NCBI RefSeq assembly: GCF_021117345.1
Contig: NZ_CP088261.1
Location: 62,001-126,000 of the forward strand
Reading direction: 5' to 3'
DNA length: 64,000 bases
DNA from: Microbacterium sp. cx-55
GTDB lineage: Bacteria > Actinomycetota > Actinomycetes > Actinomycetales > Microbacteriaceae
Part shown: one piece after another, positions 44,644 through 53,631 of the stretch
How positions within the stretch are numbered: position 1 is the stretch's first letter
How the letters are laid out: every line of letters begins with the position of its first letter
Notes under the pieces: generated by a model
The model's database searches: none
What the model saw: only the letters and a program-made list of their open reading frames with translations
What the model was told of the DNA's origin: nothing
Program-made: the position numbers and the translations under genes

Positions 44644-46338
44644 TCAGCTGGCGACGAGCCAGACGGCCGTGTCGGCCGGCAGTTCTCGCCCGGTGAACCC
44701 TTCGCTGGCGATCAGGATGCGGCCATCCGGCAGCGCGACGGCGGAATCTCCGAGGTTCGCGATCACCGTCACGTCGTCGACGCGGAACGCGAGGACCGTC
44801 GCGGGGAACCCGTCGAGCCACGTGAAGGTCGCCGAACCGAGCCCGTGCGCCCGACGCTCCGCGAGCAGCTGCCGGTAGAGCGACAGCGTCGACTCCGGAT
44901 CGCGGCTCTCCACGTCGCGCGCGTGCTCCGCCCAGGAGGCGGGCTGGGGCAGCCACGAGGCGCCGGTCGCGTTGAACCCGAAGGCGGGGGCGGATGCCTC
45001 CCATGGGATCGGCACGCGGCATCCGTCACGCCCGTACTTCTCGTGCTTCGTGCGGAACCAGGTCGGGTCCTGACGCGCGGAGTCGGGGATGTCGACGGCC
45101 TCCGGGAGACCCAGCTCCTCGCCCTGGTAGACGTACGCCGAGCCCGGCAGCGCCAGCATGACCGTCGAGGCGGCGCGCGCGCGGCGAAGCCCGAGCTCGG
45201 GAATCGGCTGCGCCGCCGACAGCGGCCCGATGCCTTCGCCCTGCGGGCTCTCCCCCGACAGCGCGAGACGCGACGCGTGCCGGATCACGTCGTGGTTCGA
45301 CAGCACCCAGGTCGACGGCGCGCCGACCGCGGGGAACGCGCGGAGCGATTCGGTGATGATCGTGCGGAGGGGCGCCGCATCCCACTCGGTCGTGAGATAC
45401 GGGAAGTTGAACGCCTGGTGCAGCTCATCGGGGCGCACCCAGAGCGCCGTCTTGTCGGGCGTCGGCAGCCACGCCTCGGCGCACAGCGCACGGTCGCCGT
45501 CGTACTCGGCCGCGACCTCGTGCCAGTCGCGCCAGACATCGTGCACCCCGGGCTGGCCCCAGTACGGCACGTCGTCATCGTCGCCGCCCATCGAGTCGCC
45601 GTCGGCGGGCGGGGTGTAGTCGGGCAGGCCGTCCTTCTTGATCAGGCCGTGCGCGACGTCGATGCGGAAACCGTCGACTCCGCGGTCGAGCCAGAACCGC
45701 AGCACACTGCGGAACTGTTCGCGGACCTCGGGGTTCGTCCAGTCGAAGTCGGGCTGCGACGAGTCGAAGATGTGCAGGTACCACTGGCCCGGAGTGCCAT
45801 CCGGTTCGGTCACGCGATCCCACATCGGTCCACCGAAGACCGACTCCCAGTTGTTGGGCGGCAGGTCGCCGTTCTCTCCGCGGCCGTCGCGGAAGATGTA
45901 GCGCGCGCGCTCGGGGCTGCCGGGAGGGGAGGCGAGGGCCTGCTGGAACCAGGTGTGCTGGTCGGAGGAGTGATTCGGAACGAGGTCGACGATGACCCGG
46001 ATGCCGAGTCCGTGCGCGCGCGCCAGCATCGCGTCGAAGTCCGCGAGGGTGCCGAAGATCGGATCGACGTCGCAGTAGTCGGCGACGTCGTACCCGGCGT
46101 CCTTCTGCGGCGACACCATGAACGGGCTCAACCAGATGGCGTCGACCCCGAGGTCGGCGAGCGAGTCGAGGCGGGCCGTGATGCCCGGCAGGTCGCCGAT
46201 GCCATCGCCGTCGGAGTCCGCGAACGACCGCGGGTAGATCTGATAGATCACCGCGGTGCGCCACCACTCGTCACCGGGGGCGGGGGCGAACGTTCCGGGC
46301 GCCGCCGCAGCGGTCGCGGCATCCTGCGTCGAAGTCAT
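44644..46338 (-). CDS. Glycoside hydrolase family 13 alpha-glucosidase
   Basis: 564 residues. Oligo-1,6-glucosidase/alpha-glucosidase type: WWRTAVIYQIYPRSF, DLGVDAIWLSPF, VDLVPNHSS, nucleophile Asp in GVDGFRIDVAHG, acid Glu in LCAEAWLP, and VLSNHDVIRH with the transition-state Asp. Signal peptide absent, so intracellular maltodextrin or isomaltose breakdown. A candidate LacI-type operator lies 20 bp before the start. Confidence 0.94.
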   Translation of the reverse strand: MTSTQDAATAAAAPGTFAPAPGDEWWRTAVIYQIYPRSFADSDGDGIGDLPGITARLDSLADLGVDAIWLSPFMVSPQKDAGYDVADYCDVDPIFGTLADFDAMLARAHGLGIRVIVDLVPNHSSDQHTWFQQALASPPGSPERARYIFRDGRGENGDLPPNNWESVFGGPMWDRVTEPDGTPGQWYLHIFDSSQPDFDWTNPEVREQFRSVLRFWLDRGVDGFRIDVAHGLIKKDGLPDYTPPADGDSMGGDDDDVPYWGQPGVHDVWRDWHEVAAEYDGDRALCAEAWLPTPDKTALWVRPDELHQAFNFPYLTTEWDAAPLRTIITESLRAFPAVGAPSTWVLSNHDVIRHASRLALSGESPQGEGIGPLSAAQPIPELGLRRARAASTVMLALPGSAYVYQGEELGLPEAVDIPDSARQDPTWFRTKHEKYGRDGCRVPIPWEASAPAFGFNATGASWLPQPASWAEHARDVESRDPESTLSLYRQLLAERRAHGLGSATFTWLDGFPATVLAFRVDDVTVIANLGDSAVALPDGRILIASEGFTGRELPADTAVWLVAS

Positions 46339-46357
46339 GGGGTCCAGGGTACCGGGT

Positions 46358-46372
46358 GAATCGTATCGATTC
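46358..46372. promoter_or_regulatory. Candidate LacI-type operator
   Basis: GAATCG-TAT-CGATTC, a perfect 6-3-6 palindrome 20 bp upstream of the glucosidase start. No LacI gene nearby; the regulator would act in trans. Confidence 0.5.
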
Positions 46373-46528
46373 GATGCGAGTGCTTCCGGGGGCGTCGTGC
46401 GGCGGTACGGGCAGCACGTGCGCGAGCTCGAGAACGTGCGGTGCGGCAGCGGTCGCGGGCGGGTCCGGGTGTCTTCTCCCGGGCCGGAGGGCGGGGAGGC
46501 CGGCGGATGCGCCGACTAAGGTAGCGGG

Positions 46529-47062
46529 GTGCCGCATCCCGATCCCGCCGCTCTGACGCGCGCCGAAAGCCTCATCACGGTCATCCCCGACTACCCGAAG
46601 CCGGGCATCCTCTTCCGCGACATCGCTCCGCTCCTCGCGGACGGGCCGGCGTTGCGGGCCGTGACCGACGCCCTGATCGCCCCCTTCGAGGGCGAGTTCG
46701 ACGTCGTCGCGGGAGTCGAGGCCCGCGGATTCCTGCTGGCCGGGGCCGTCGCGATCGCCGCCGGTGTGGGGCTCGTGCCGATCCGAAAGGCGGGCAAGCT
46801 GCCGCGGCCCGCCGCATCCGCCGACTACGCCCTCGAGTACGGCACCGCGACGATCGAGATGCACGACGACATCCCGCGGGGAACGCGCGTGCTGCTGCTC
46901 GACGACGTGCTCGCCACCGGCGGCACGCTGGTCGCCGCACGCGACCTCGTCGCCCGGGTCGGCGGCGTCGTCACCGGCACCGCCGTGCTCATGGAGCTCG
47001 AGGGTCTCGGCGGTCGCGAGCAGCTCGCCGATCTGCGGCTGCACACGATCTTCCGCGGCTGA
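46529..47062 (+). CDS. apt: Adenine phosphoribosyltransferase
   Basis: 177 residues. Salvages adenine with PRPP to AMP. Motifs: PDYPKPGILFRDI, EARGFLLAGAVA, the PRPP-binding VLLLDDVLATGGTL. GTG at 46529 with AAGG upstream. Cytoplasmic; belongs functionally with the purine genes further right. Confidence 0.95.
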   Translation: MPHPDPAALTRAESLITVIPDYPKPGILFRDIAPLLADGPALRAVTDALIAPFEGEFDVVAGVEARGFLLAGAVAIAAGVGLVPIRKAGKLPRPAASADYALEYGTATIEMHDDIPRGTRVLLLDDVLATGGTLVAARDLVARVGGVVTGTAVLMELEGLGGREQLADLRLHTIFRG

Positions 47063-47149
47063 CCCGCGCGGGCGGGTGCCGGTTCGGGTCGGTGTTGGTG
47101 CGTGCCGGCTTTGGTGCGCGCGGGCGGGGGGTTCGTGCGCGCAGTGGCT

Positions 47150-47213
47150 CGCGCGCTACTTTCCTGCGTCCGCGCCACCGATCCGAGGCGCGCGGACAGG
47201 AAAGTGGCGCGCG
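47150..47213. repeat. Palindromic repeat, copy 1
   Basis: CGCGC-(T/C)ACTTTCCTG...GCGCC faces GGCGCGCGGACAGGAAAGT-GGCGCG with loop ACCGATCCGA. Copy 2 follows 55 bp downstream with one mismatch over 42 bp of the right half. Confidence 0.7.
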
Positions 47214-47267
47214 ATGATGACCGAGCGGGAGACTCGGGCCTGCGCGGATGCGCTGGGCGGTAGCTTT

Positions 47268-47333
47268 CGCGCGCGCCAGTTTCCTGCTGACGCGCCACCG
47301 ATCTGAGGCGCGCGGACAGGAAAGTGGCGCGCG
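47268..47333. repeat. Palindromic repeat, copy 2
   Basis: Same arms and loop as the repeat at 47150-47213 (loop ACCGATCTGA). The gap 47063-47470 otherwise holds no gene; the ADH promoter lies at its right end, with GGAGG before the start. Confidence 0.7.
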
Positions 47334-47470
47334 GTGGGTTGCATGGACTTCCCTACGGGATCGGGGGCTGCGGGGGCGCTCGAGGTCAAGGCCGCGCCAG
47401 GGGGGCGGATGCGGGCGTAGCGTGGCGGATGCGCACGTTCGATGCGTGCGCATGAAATTTGGAGGTTGAA

Positions 47471-48577
47471 ATGTCCACTCTCGCCCACGCCGCCGTCCTC
47501 GACGCCGTCGATGCGCCGTTCGTCTTCCAGGACATCGAGCTGCAGGACCCCAAGCCCGACGAGCTGCTCGTGCGCATCGTCGCCACGGGCCTCTGTCACA
47601 CCGATCTCGCCGTGCAGCACGGCCACATCCCGAGCGCATTTCCGCGTGTGCTCGGTCACGAGGGCGCCGGCATCGTCGAGCGCGTGGGGGAGGCGACGAC
47701 CGGCTTCGCCCCCGGCGACCACGTCGCGCTGTCGTTCGCATCCTGCGGGCACTGCGAGAACTGCGTCGCAGGACGGGTCGCCTACTGCCTGGACTTCATG
47801 ACCCTCAACGTGGCGGGGGTCCGGGCCGACGGGTCCGGCACGATGGCGGCCCCGGATGGCGGCGACGTCACCGGGAGTTTCTTCGGCCAGTCCTCGTTCG
47901 CCAGCTACTCGCTCGTCGCCGCCCGGAACGCCGTCAAGATCGACGCCAGCATCCCGCTCGAACTCGTCGGTCCGCTCGGATGCGGCGTGCAGACCGGTGC
48001 CGGCACGGTGTTGAACTCGCTCGGAGTCGGCGCGGGCGATGCCCTCGTCGTCAGTGGCGCCGGCGCGGTCGGGCTCTCCGCGATCATGGCGGCGAAGGCC
48101 GCGGGTGCGACGACGATCGTCGCGGTAGACGTGCTGCCGGAGCGTCTCGAGGTCGCCCGCGAGCTCGGTGCGACCCACGTCGTCGACGGTCGCGCCGACG
48201 ACGTCGTCGACCAGATCAAGGCCGCCACCGGCGGAGTCGGTGCCCCGTTCGCGATCGACACGACCGCCATCCCCGCCGTCATCGGCAACCTCGTTGCATC
48301 CTCCCGGTTCGGTGCGAAGGTCGCGACCGTCGGCGTTCCGAAGCCGGATGCTGTCGTGCCCGCGGGTCTCTTCTCGGGCTCGGGCGTCACTCTCATCGGG
48401 GCGATCGAGGGCGACTCCGTGCCGCAGACGTTCATCCCGAAGCTGCTCGCGATGTATCAGGCCGGGGACTTCCCGTTCGATCGGCTCGTCACCACCTACC
48501 CGTTCGCGGAGATCGAGAAGGCCATCGCCGACACCCAGTCCGGTGCGGCGGTCAAGGCGGTGCTCGTCCTGCCCTGA
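47471..48577 (+). CDS. Zinc-dependent NAD(P)-type alcohol dehydrogenase
   Basis: 368 residues of the class III/aryl-alcohol dehydrogenase group. GLCHTDL (catalytic Zn Cys), GHEGAGIVERVGE, structural-Zn loop CGHCENCVAGRVAYC, and the dinucleotide-binding GAGAVGLSAIMAAK. Oxidises alcohols or reduces aldehydes; substrate unknown. ATG preceded by GGAGG. Confidence 0.93.
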   Translation: MSTLAHAAVLDAVDAPFVFQDIELQDPKPDELLVRIVATGLCHTDLAVQHGHIPSAFPRVLGHEGAGIVERVGEATTGFAPGDHVALSFASCGHCENCVAGRVAYCLDFMTLNVAGVRADGSGTMAAPDGGDVTGSFFGQSSFASYSLVAARNAVKIDASIPLELVGPLGCGVQTGAGTVLNSLGVGAGDALVVSGAGAVGLSAIMAAKAAGATTIVAVDVLPERLEVARELGATHVVDGRADDVVDQIKAATGGVGAPFAIDTTAIPAVIGNLVASSRFGAKVATVGVPKPDAVVPAGLFSGSGVTLIGAIEGDSVPQTFIPKLLAMYQAGDFPFDRLVTTYPFAEIEKAIADTQSGAAVKAVLVLP

Positions 48578-48628
48578 GCCGCGGATGGGCGGACGGGTCT
48601 CCGACGCGGCATGCTCGCTCCGGGATAC

Positions 48629-48651
48629 TTGACCCTCACACGGTGTGAGGG
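48629..48651. promoter_or_regulatory. MerR-type promoter operator
   Basis: Perfect 19-bp palindrome CCCTCACACGGTGTGAGGG (48633-48651) overlapping a TTGACC -35 (48629-48634), 18 bp before the merR start: the usual place for self-control by MerR proteins. Confidence 0.75.
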
Positions 48652-48668
48652 CGTGGAGTGGGGTCACC

Positions 48669-49466
48669 ATGTTGAGTATCGGAGAGTTCGCGCGATTGGT
48701 CGGCGTCTCGGTGCGGATGCTGCGTCACTACGACCAGCTCGGCCTGCTGCGCCCCGACCGCGTCGATCCGTTCACCGGGTACCGCTCGTATGCCGCGGTT
48801 CAGCTCGACGAGGCCAACCGCCTCGTTGCGCTCAAGGACCTCGGGTTCTCGCTCGATGAGGTGGGGCGGCTGCTCGCCGACGACGATTCGTCGCCGCGAG
48901 TGGCCGCCCTCCTTCGTGCGCGGCGGGACGAGCTGATGGTGAGCATCGAGGCGGACCGGCGGCGATTGCATCTCGTCGAAGCGAGGCTCCGATCGATCGA
49001 GAAGGAGCACACCGTGTACGTATTCATCGAGACCGACCTGCCCGCATTGCCGCTCGTGCAACTGTCGGCGCGAGTGCGGGAGATGGCCGACATCGAGACG
49101 GAGATCGGACCCATGTTCGAACGGGTCGGGGCGGCGCTCGACGCCGCGGGAGTGGAGCGCCGCGGCCCCGGCGTTGCCGTGTACACCGCGGTGGACGACG
49201 AGGTGATCGCCGCCGCGGCCGAGCAGATCGGCGACCGGCCCGTGCCGGATGGGCTCGAGCGCGCCGAGGTAGCGGCTGTAGCCCGCGCGCTCACCGTGCG
49301 GTACGCGGCCGACGATCTCAGCGGGATTCAGCGCACCTGGCAAGCGCTCGTGACCGAGGTCGACGCGCGGGGACTCCGGATCGCCGGGCCGGCGCGGGAG
49401 GTCTACCTCGAAGCGCCGCCCGAGTCGCGACGTTGGGTCGTCGACCTGCAGCAGCCCGTCGCCTGA
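48669..49466 (+). CDS. MerR family transcriptional regulator with effector-binding domain
   Basis: 265 residues. MerR DNA-binding domain (LSIGEFARLVGVSVRMLRHYDQLGLLRPDRVDPFTGYRSY) and coiled linker, then a GyrI-like effector domain (VYVFIETDLPALPLVQLSARVREM...GVAVYTAVDDEV). Multidrug or small-molecule sensing is likely. Start ATG 48669 chosen over an upstream ATG at 48645, which would overlap the promoter. Confidence 0.92.
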   Translation: MLSIGEFARLVGVSVRMLRHYDQLGLLRPDRVDPFTGYRSYAAVQLDEANRLVALKDLGFSLDEVGRLLADDDSSPRVAALLRARRDELMVSIEADRRRLHLVEARLRSIEKEHTVYVFIETDLPALPLVQLSARVREMADIETEIGPMFERVGAALDAAGVERRGPGVAVYTAVDDEVIAAAAEQIGDRPVPDGLERAEVAAVARALTVRYAADDLSGIQRTWQALVTEVDARGLRIAGPAREVYLEAPPESRRWVVDLQQPVA

Positions 49467-49776
49467 GCGGGGCGGGCCGGGCCGGGAGGGCGGTCGGGCG
49501 CGCGGCCAGAAGCGCGGCCGGGGAGGGCGGGATGGGGAGGGCGGCCCGAGAGGGCGGCCGGGTCCGGCGATGGAGTGCCGCTGACCGAGGTCGCGTCGGT
49601 CGTGCGAGATCCCGTTCGCGGCGGATCGCGCCGTCGCACGGTCGCGGTTGCGGTCGCGTGCGAGCGGGATGGTGGGCTCGCACGCGCACCGCAGCGCAAG
49701 GGACGTGCGATCCACGGGAGGAGACGAGCGCCGTGGGCCGAGCGGGAGGCAGGGTGCGGGTCGGGGACGTGATCGA
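49467..49776. other. GC-rich intergenic region without visible gene
   Basis: About 310 bp dominated by imperfect GAGGGCGGCC repeats, then Arg-rich frames on both strands. I see no feature I would call a gene. Confidence 0.4.
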
Positions 49777-49834
49777 TTCATAGAACAAAGATACTAGACT
49801 CGGGAGAGTAAGCATGGTATCTTTGTTCTATGAA
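49777..49834. repeat. Perfect 18-bp inverted repeat overlapping a start codon
   Basis: TTCATAGAACAAAGATAC (49777-49794) and GTATCTTTGTTCTATGAA (49817-49834), 22-base loop. The right arm contains the ATG (49830) of the DUF222/HNH gene. Comparable palindromes at start codons are known for 13E12-type (DUF222) genes. Confidence 0.8.
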
Positions 49835-51194
49835 CGACCCACTCGACACGGCAGCAGGCGCGCTCGCTACAGTGCGCGCACTCTGTGGTGACGGCCGTGC
49901 CGATGCGGTGGCGCCGGGTGATCTCGTGCGACTCAACGAAGCCTTCGGGATCCTGCGTCGCGCGGTGGATGCGGCGTATCTGCCGGTTGCTGCAGAGATC
50001 GCGCGGCAGTCAAGGGCAGAGCTCGGCAAGGACTCACTGGCACGGAAGAACGGGTTCCGTACCCCGGCAGCGATGATTTCGACCGTCACAGGAACCAGCA
50101 CGGCCGAAGCACTGCGCGCCATCACGATCGGCGAATCGACAGCGCCGCGGGTCGCACTCACGGGGGAGCAGCGCCCGGCGAAGCACCCGCACGTCGCCGA
50201 GGCGCTCCGGGCGTCACTGATCGGCACGCTTGCCGCCGGTGCCATCGTCGGGTTGCTCGATCGGGTAGACGTGCGTGCAGATGCCGCCGACCTCGACGCC
50301 ATGGAACAGCGTCTGGTTGAGGCCGCGCCGGGGCTCCCGCTCGATCAGCTGCAGAAGCTGCTGTTGCGCGCCGAGGCACACCTCGACCCCGACGGCGTGC
50401 AGCCGCGGGACGACGAACGGCGTAGCAAGCGGGCTCTATCGATCCACCAGGACCGTCACGGCATGTTCGTCTTCTCCGGGCGACTCGACCCCGAGACCGC
50501 CGCGCCGGTCACCTGCGCGATCGAGGGAATCGTGACCGGCATGATGCGACGCCGCGACGACGCCATCGCCGCAGGCGGGGTGGGTCAGGGCGAGCCGTCG
50601 ACCGCGGATGACCGGCGGTCCGTCGCCCAGATGCGGGCGGATGCCCTCGCAGACATCTGCCGTCACGCGATCGGCTGCACCGACGTGCCGACGGCACCGA
50701 CCACGACCGTGGTCGTGCGGATGACGCTGGACCAGCTCGAGTCCGGTGTCGGCGCCGTGACGATCGACGGATCCGCTGCACCCGTCAGCGCAGCGACCGC
50801 CCGGCGCATGGCCGCGGACGCGCAAATCATCCCATGCGTGCTCGGCGGGGACAGTGAGATTCTCGACTGGGGGCGCGCCAAGCGCCTGTTCACCCCGGCT
50901 CAGAAGCTCGCCGTCGGCGAACGCGACGGCGGATGCTCCTCCTGCGGGCTTCCGCCGCACCTGACCGTCGTCCATCACATCGCCTGGTGGAAACGCGATC
51001 ACGGCACGACGGACCTCTCCAACGCGATCCTGCTGTGCACGACCTGCCACCATCGCATCCACGACGACGGGTGGGAGATCCGAATAGACGGCACCGGCAT
51101 CGCCGCGAAGGTCTGGTTCATTCCACCGCCCTGGCTCGACGCCGCCCAGTCCCCACGACTCGGCGGGCGTGCACGGTTCGACCTTGCGGCCTGA
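49830..51194 (+). CDS. DUF222 (13E12 repeat) HNH endonuclease
   Basis: 454 residues. N-terminal DUF222 helical domain (about 1-270), C-terminal HNH motif with zinc Cys pairs: CSSCGLPPHLTVVHHIAWWKRD...LSNAILLCTTCHHRIHDDGW. These genes form dispersed families in actinobacterial genomes and may be mobile-element derived. Nuclease activity inferred from the HNH residues. The start lies in the palindrome above. Confidence 0.92.
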   Translation: MNDPLDTAAGALATVRALCGDGRADAVAPGDLVRLNEAFGILRRAVDAAYLPVAAEIARQSRAELGKDSLARKNGFRTPAAMISTVTGTSTAEALRAITIGESTAPRVALTGEQRPAKHPHVAEALRASLIGTLAAGAIVGLLDRVDVRADAADLDAMEQRLVEAAPGLPLDQLQKLLLRAEAHLDPDGVQPRDDERRSKRALSIHQDRHGMFVFSGRLDPETAAPVTCAIEGIVTGMMRRRDDAIAAGGVGQGEPSTADDRRSVAQMRADALADICRHAIGCTDVPTAPTTTVVVRMTLDQLESGVGAVTIDGSAAPVSAATARRMAADAQIIPCVLGGDSEILDWGRAKRLFTPAQKLAVGERDGGCSSCGLPPHLTVVHHIAWWKRDHGTTDLSNAILLCTTCHHRIHDDGWEIRIDGTGIAAKVWFIPPPWLDAAQSPRLGGRARFDLAA

Positions 51195-51306
51195 ACGGCG
51201 AGTGTCCGACGACCCCGAGACGTGTGCTCGGGGGCAGCGGCGTGCTGTCGCGCGGCGGGTCAGCTGTCGCGGCGGGGCGGCGCTCCCGCGGCGGGGATCC
51301 CGCGGG

Positions 51307-51639
51307 TCAGCTGCCGCGGTAGGTGGAGTACGCGAACGGACTCAGCAGAAGGGGCACGTGGTAATGCCGCTCATCGCTCACCGTGAAGTTCACCGTCACG
51401 AGCGGGTAGAACGACTCGACCCCCTGATCGGCGAAGAAGGCGCCGGTCGCGAAGGAGATCGCGTACACGCCCGGCTCGAGCAAGTCGGGTCCGAGGGCGA
51501 GACGGCCGTCCGCATCCGTCACGCCATCGGCAACCGCCTCGGTGCCTCCGGCCGGCAGGTGCCGGGTGAGGGCCACCGCGACGCCCGTGCCGGGCACGCC
51601 GCGCACGGCGTCGAGGATGTGGGTCGTGAGATGGGTCAT
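51307..51639 (-). CDS. uraH: 5-Hydroxyisourate hydrolase
   Basis: 110-residue transthyretin-like enzyme turning hydroxyisourate into OHCU. Motifs: HILDAVRGVPG at the N-terminus with the active His, AVADGVTDADGRL, and the C-terminal YHVPLLLSPFAYSTYRGS tetrapeptide block that marks HIU hydrolase over transthyretin. Start overlaps the uraD stop (ATGA). Confidence 0.96.
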   Translation of the reverse strand: MTHLTTHILDAVRGVPGTGVAVALTRHLPAGGTEAVADGVTDADGRLALGPDLLEPGVYAISFATGAFFADQGVESFYPLVTVNFTVSDERHYHVPLLLSPFAYSTYRGS

Positions 51640-52160
51640 TCCGCGTCCTCCGGTTCGGCAGCATCCGACTCGATCGTCGTCTGCAGGCGGAGCAAGGCGA
51701 TCTCGGCCAGCTGCACGGTCGCCTCGCGGGCCTCGGTCGAATCGTCGTTGCCGAGACGGCGACGGAGCTCCGCAAGCATCTCGACCGGGCTGCGACCGGC
51801 GGCACGGATGAGGAAGACCCGACCGAAGCGCTCTTCGTACGCGCGGTTTCCCGCGGCGATCGCGGCCGTCACCTCGTCGGCCGCGGCGGCCATCGATGCC
51901 TGCTCGGTGCGCGATGCGGCGGCTTCGGCGCCCGTGCCCTTCGGCTTCTCACCGATCCGCGGATGGTGGGCGAGCGCCGCATCGAGATCGGCCCGCGACC
52001 ACACCTCAGCGAGCCCGCCGGCATACGCGATCAGTGCATCGCGCGACGGGTACGGGCGGGCGACGACGATCGCGTCCACCCACCCCGGAACGGCGGCCCA
52101 CACGCCGACCGTCTGCGCCGCAGCGGCCGAATCGAGGGCGTTGAACTCGTCGAGGTTCAC
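51636..52160 (-). CDS. uraD: OHCU decarboxylase
   Basis: 174 residues. Converts OHCU to S-allantoin. Motifs: LAHHPRIGEKPKG (catalytic His and Glu region), EQASM, NRAYEERFGRVFLIRAAGRS, and LRRRLGNDDSTEA. GTG at 52160 with AAAGGA upstream. Reads away from allB; the gap holds a GlnR-like box. Confidence 0.95.
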   Translation of the reverse strand: MNLDEFNALDSAAAAQTVGVWAAVPGWVDAIVVARPYPSRDALIAYAGGLAEVWSRADLDAALAHHPRIGEKPKGTGAEAAASRTEQASMAAAADEVTAAIAAGNRAYEERFGRVFLIRAAGRSPVEMLAELRRRLGNDDSTEAREATVQLAEIALLRLQTTIESDAAEPEDAE

Positions 52161-52245
52161 GGGGTGTCCTTTCTCGTCGCCGACCGCGTCAGGCGGTGTC
52201 CACGATACGGGTGAACTCGGGCGCCCCGCGCGGATGTTGGTGCTG

Positions 52246-52277
52246 GTTACATTCATGAAACCTGCGCGGCCTAGCGT
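52246..52277. promoter_or_regulatory. GlnR-like box and leaderless promoter of the allB operon
   Basis: GTTAC-ATTCAT-GAAAC (52246-52261) matches the GlnR consensus GTnAC-n6-GAAAC. Downstream, -10-like TAGCGT (52272-52277) ends 7 bp before the allB ATG (52285), so the mRNA probably has no leader. The box also lies about 90 bp upstream of uraD. Confidence 0.65.
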
Positions 52278-52284
52278 GGCGGCC

Positions 52285-53631
52285 ATGACGACTTCCGGGC
52301 CGGCGGCCATCGCCGCGCGACGCGTGTTCCTCGGTACGACCTTCGTGCCCGCCACCGTGCGGTTCGCAGACGGGATCATCACCGCGATCGCCGCGTTCGA
52401 CCCGGATGCCGACACCGTGCTGCCCGACGATGCCGTGCTGCTGCCGGGCCTCGTCGACACGCACGTGCACCTCGACGAGCCCGGCCGCACCGAGTGGGAA
52501 GGCTTCGCGACCGGCACCGCGGCCGCCGCCGCGGGCGGGGTGACCACGCTGCTCGACATGCCGTTGAACAGCTCGCCCGTCACGACCACTCCCGACGCGC
52601 TCGCCGCGAAGCGCGCCGCCGCGCAGGGAAAGCTCGCGGTCGACATCGGCTACTGGGGAGGCGCGGTGCCCGAGAACCTCGGAGCGCTCCGCGACCTCGC
52701 AGGCGCCGGCGTGGTCGGGTTCAAATGCTTCCTCTCACCGTCGGGCATCGACGAGTTCGGACACCTCGACGCCGACCAGCTCGACCGCGCCCTCGCCGAG
52801 CTCGCGACGTTCGACGGGCTGCTCATCGTGCACGCCGAGGATCCCGCGCACCTCCACGCCGACGGCCCGCTCGGGGTGCACTACCGGGACTTCCTCGCGT
52901 CGCGTCCGCCGGAGAGCGAGCGCGACGCCATCCGCCTCGTCATCGAGACCGCCCGGCGAACGGGCGCGCGCGTGCACATCGTGCACGTCTCCGACGGTTC
53001 GGCGCTCGACGACGTGCGTGCCGCGAAGGCCGACGGCGTGCGCATCACGATCGAGACGTGCCCGCACTACCTGACCCTGGATGCCGCGGACGTGCCCGAC
53101 GGTGCGGCGGCTTTCAAGTGCTGCCCGCCCATCCGCGACCGGGCGAACCAGGACCTGCTCTGGACCGGAGTCGTCGACGGCACGATCGACGCCATCGTCA
53201 GCGACCACTCACCGTCGACCTCCGAGCTGAAGAGCGAGCCCGACTTCGGGTTGTCCTGGGGCGGGATCTCGGGAGTGCAGACGGGCCTCTCTGCGGTGCA
53301 CACGGCGGCGCGGGCCCGCGGCATCCGGCTCGAACAGGTCCTTCCGCTGATGACCACCGGCCCCGCGCGCCTCGCGGGCCTCGGCGGCCGCGGCACGATC
53401 GCCCCCGGGCAGCCGGCGCATCTCGCGATCTTCCGCCCCGACGAGGAGACCGTCGTAGACGCGGCGACCCTCGAGTACCGCAACAAGATGTCGCCGTGGC
53501 ACGGACAGACCCTGACCGGGATCGTGGAGTCCACCTACGTGCACGGGGTGCCCGTGTACCGTCGGGGCCAGCCCATCGCCGCGCGCGTCGGGCACGAGCT
53601 GATCGCCGGCGCCGAGGGGACCCACGCGTGA
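52285..53631 (+). CDS. allB: Allantoinase
   Basis: 448-residue cyclic amidohydrolase opening allantoin to allantoate. Metal ligands: DTHVHLDEPG, the carbamylated-Lys region GFKCFLSPSG, HIVHVSD, and SDHSPSTSELK. GGVTTLLDMPLNSSP and SWGGISGVQTGL are allantoinase-specific. ATG at 52285 is the only start with homology; the open frame reaches far upstream. First of a five-gene run with ATGA/GTGA overlaps. Confidence 0.96.
   Translation: MTTSGPAAIAARRVFLGTTFVPATVRFADGIITAIAAFDPDADTVLPDDAVLLPGLVDTHVHLDEPGRTEWEGFATGTAAAAAGGVTTLLDMPLNSSPVTTTPDALAAKRAAAQGKLAVDIGYWGGAVPENLGALRDLAGAGVVGFKCFLSPSGIDEFGHLDADQLDRALAELATFDGLLIVHAEDPAHLHADGPLGVHYRDFLASRPPESERDAIRLVIETARRTGARVHIVHVSDGSALDDVRAAKADGVRITIETCPHYLTLDAADVPDGAAAFKCCPPIRDRANQDLLWTGVVDGTIDAIVSDHSPSTSELKSEPDFGLSWGGISGVQTGLSAVHTAARARGIRLEQVLPLMTTGPARLAGLGGRGTIAPGQPAHLAIFRPDEETVVDAATLEYRNKMSPWHGQTLTGIVESTYVHGVPVYRRGQPIAARVGHELIAGAEGTHA

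Noticed and set aside
47150..47333. CRISPR or attachment sites
   Set aside because: Only two copies, strongly palindromic, no integrase or cas gene nearby.
49467..49776. Arg-rich frames after the MerR gene
   Set aside because: Arise from GC-rich repeats; no start signal or homology-like pattern.
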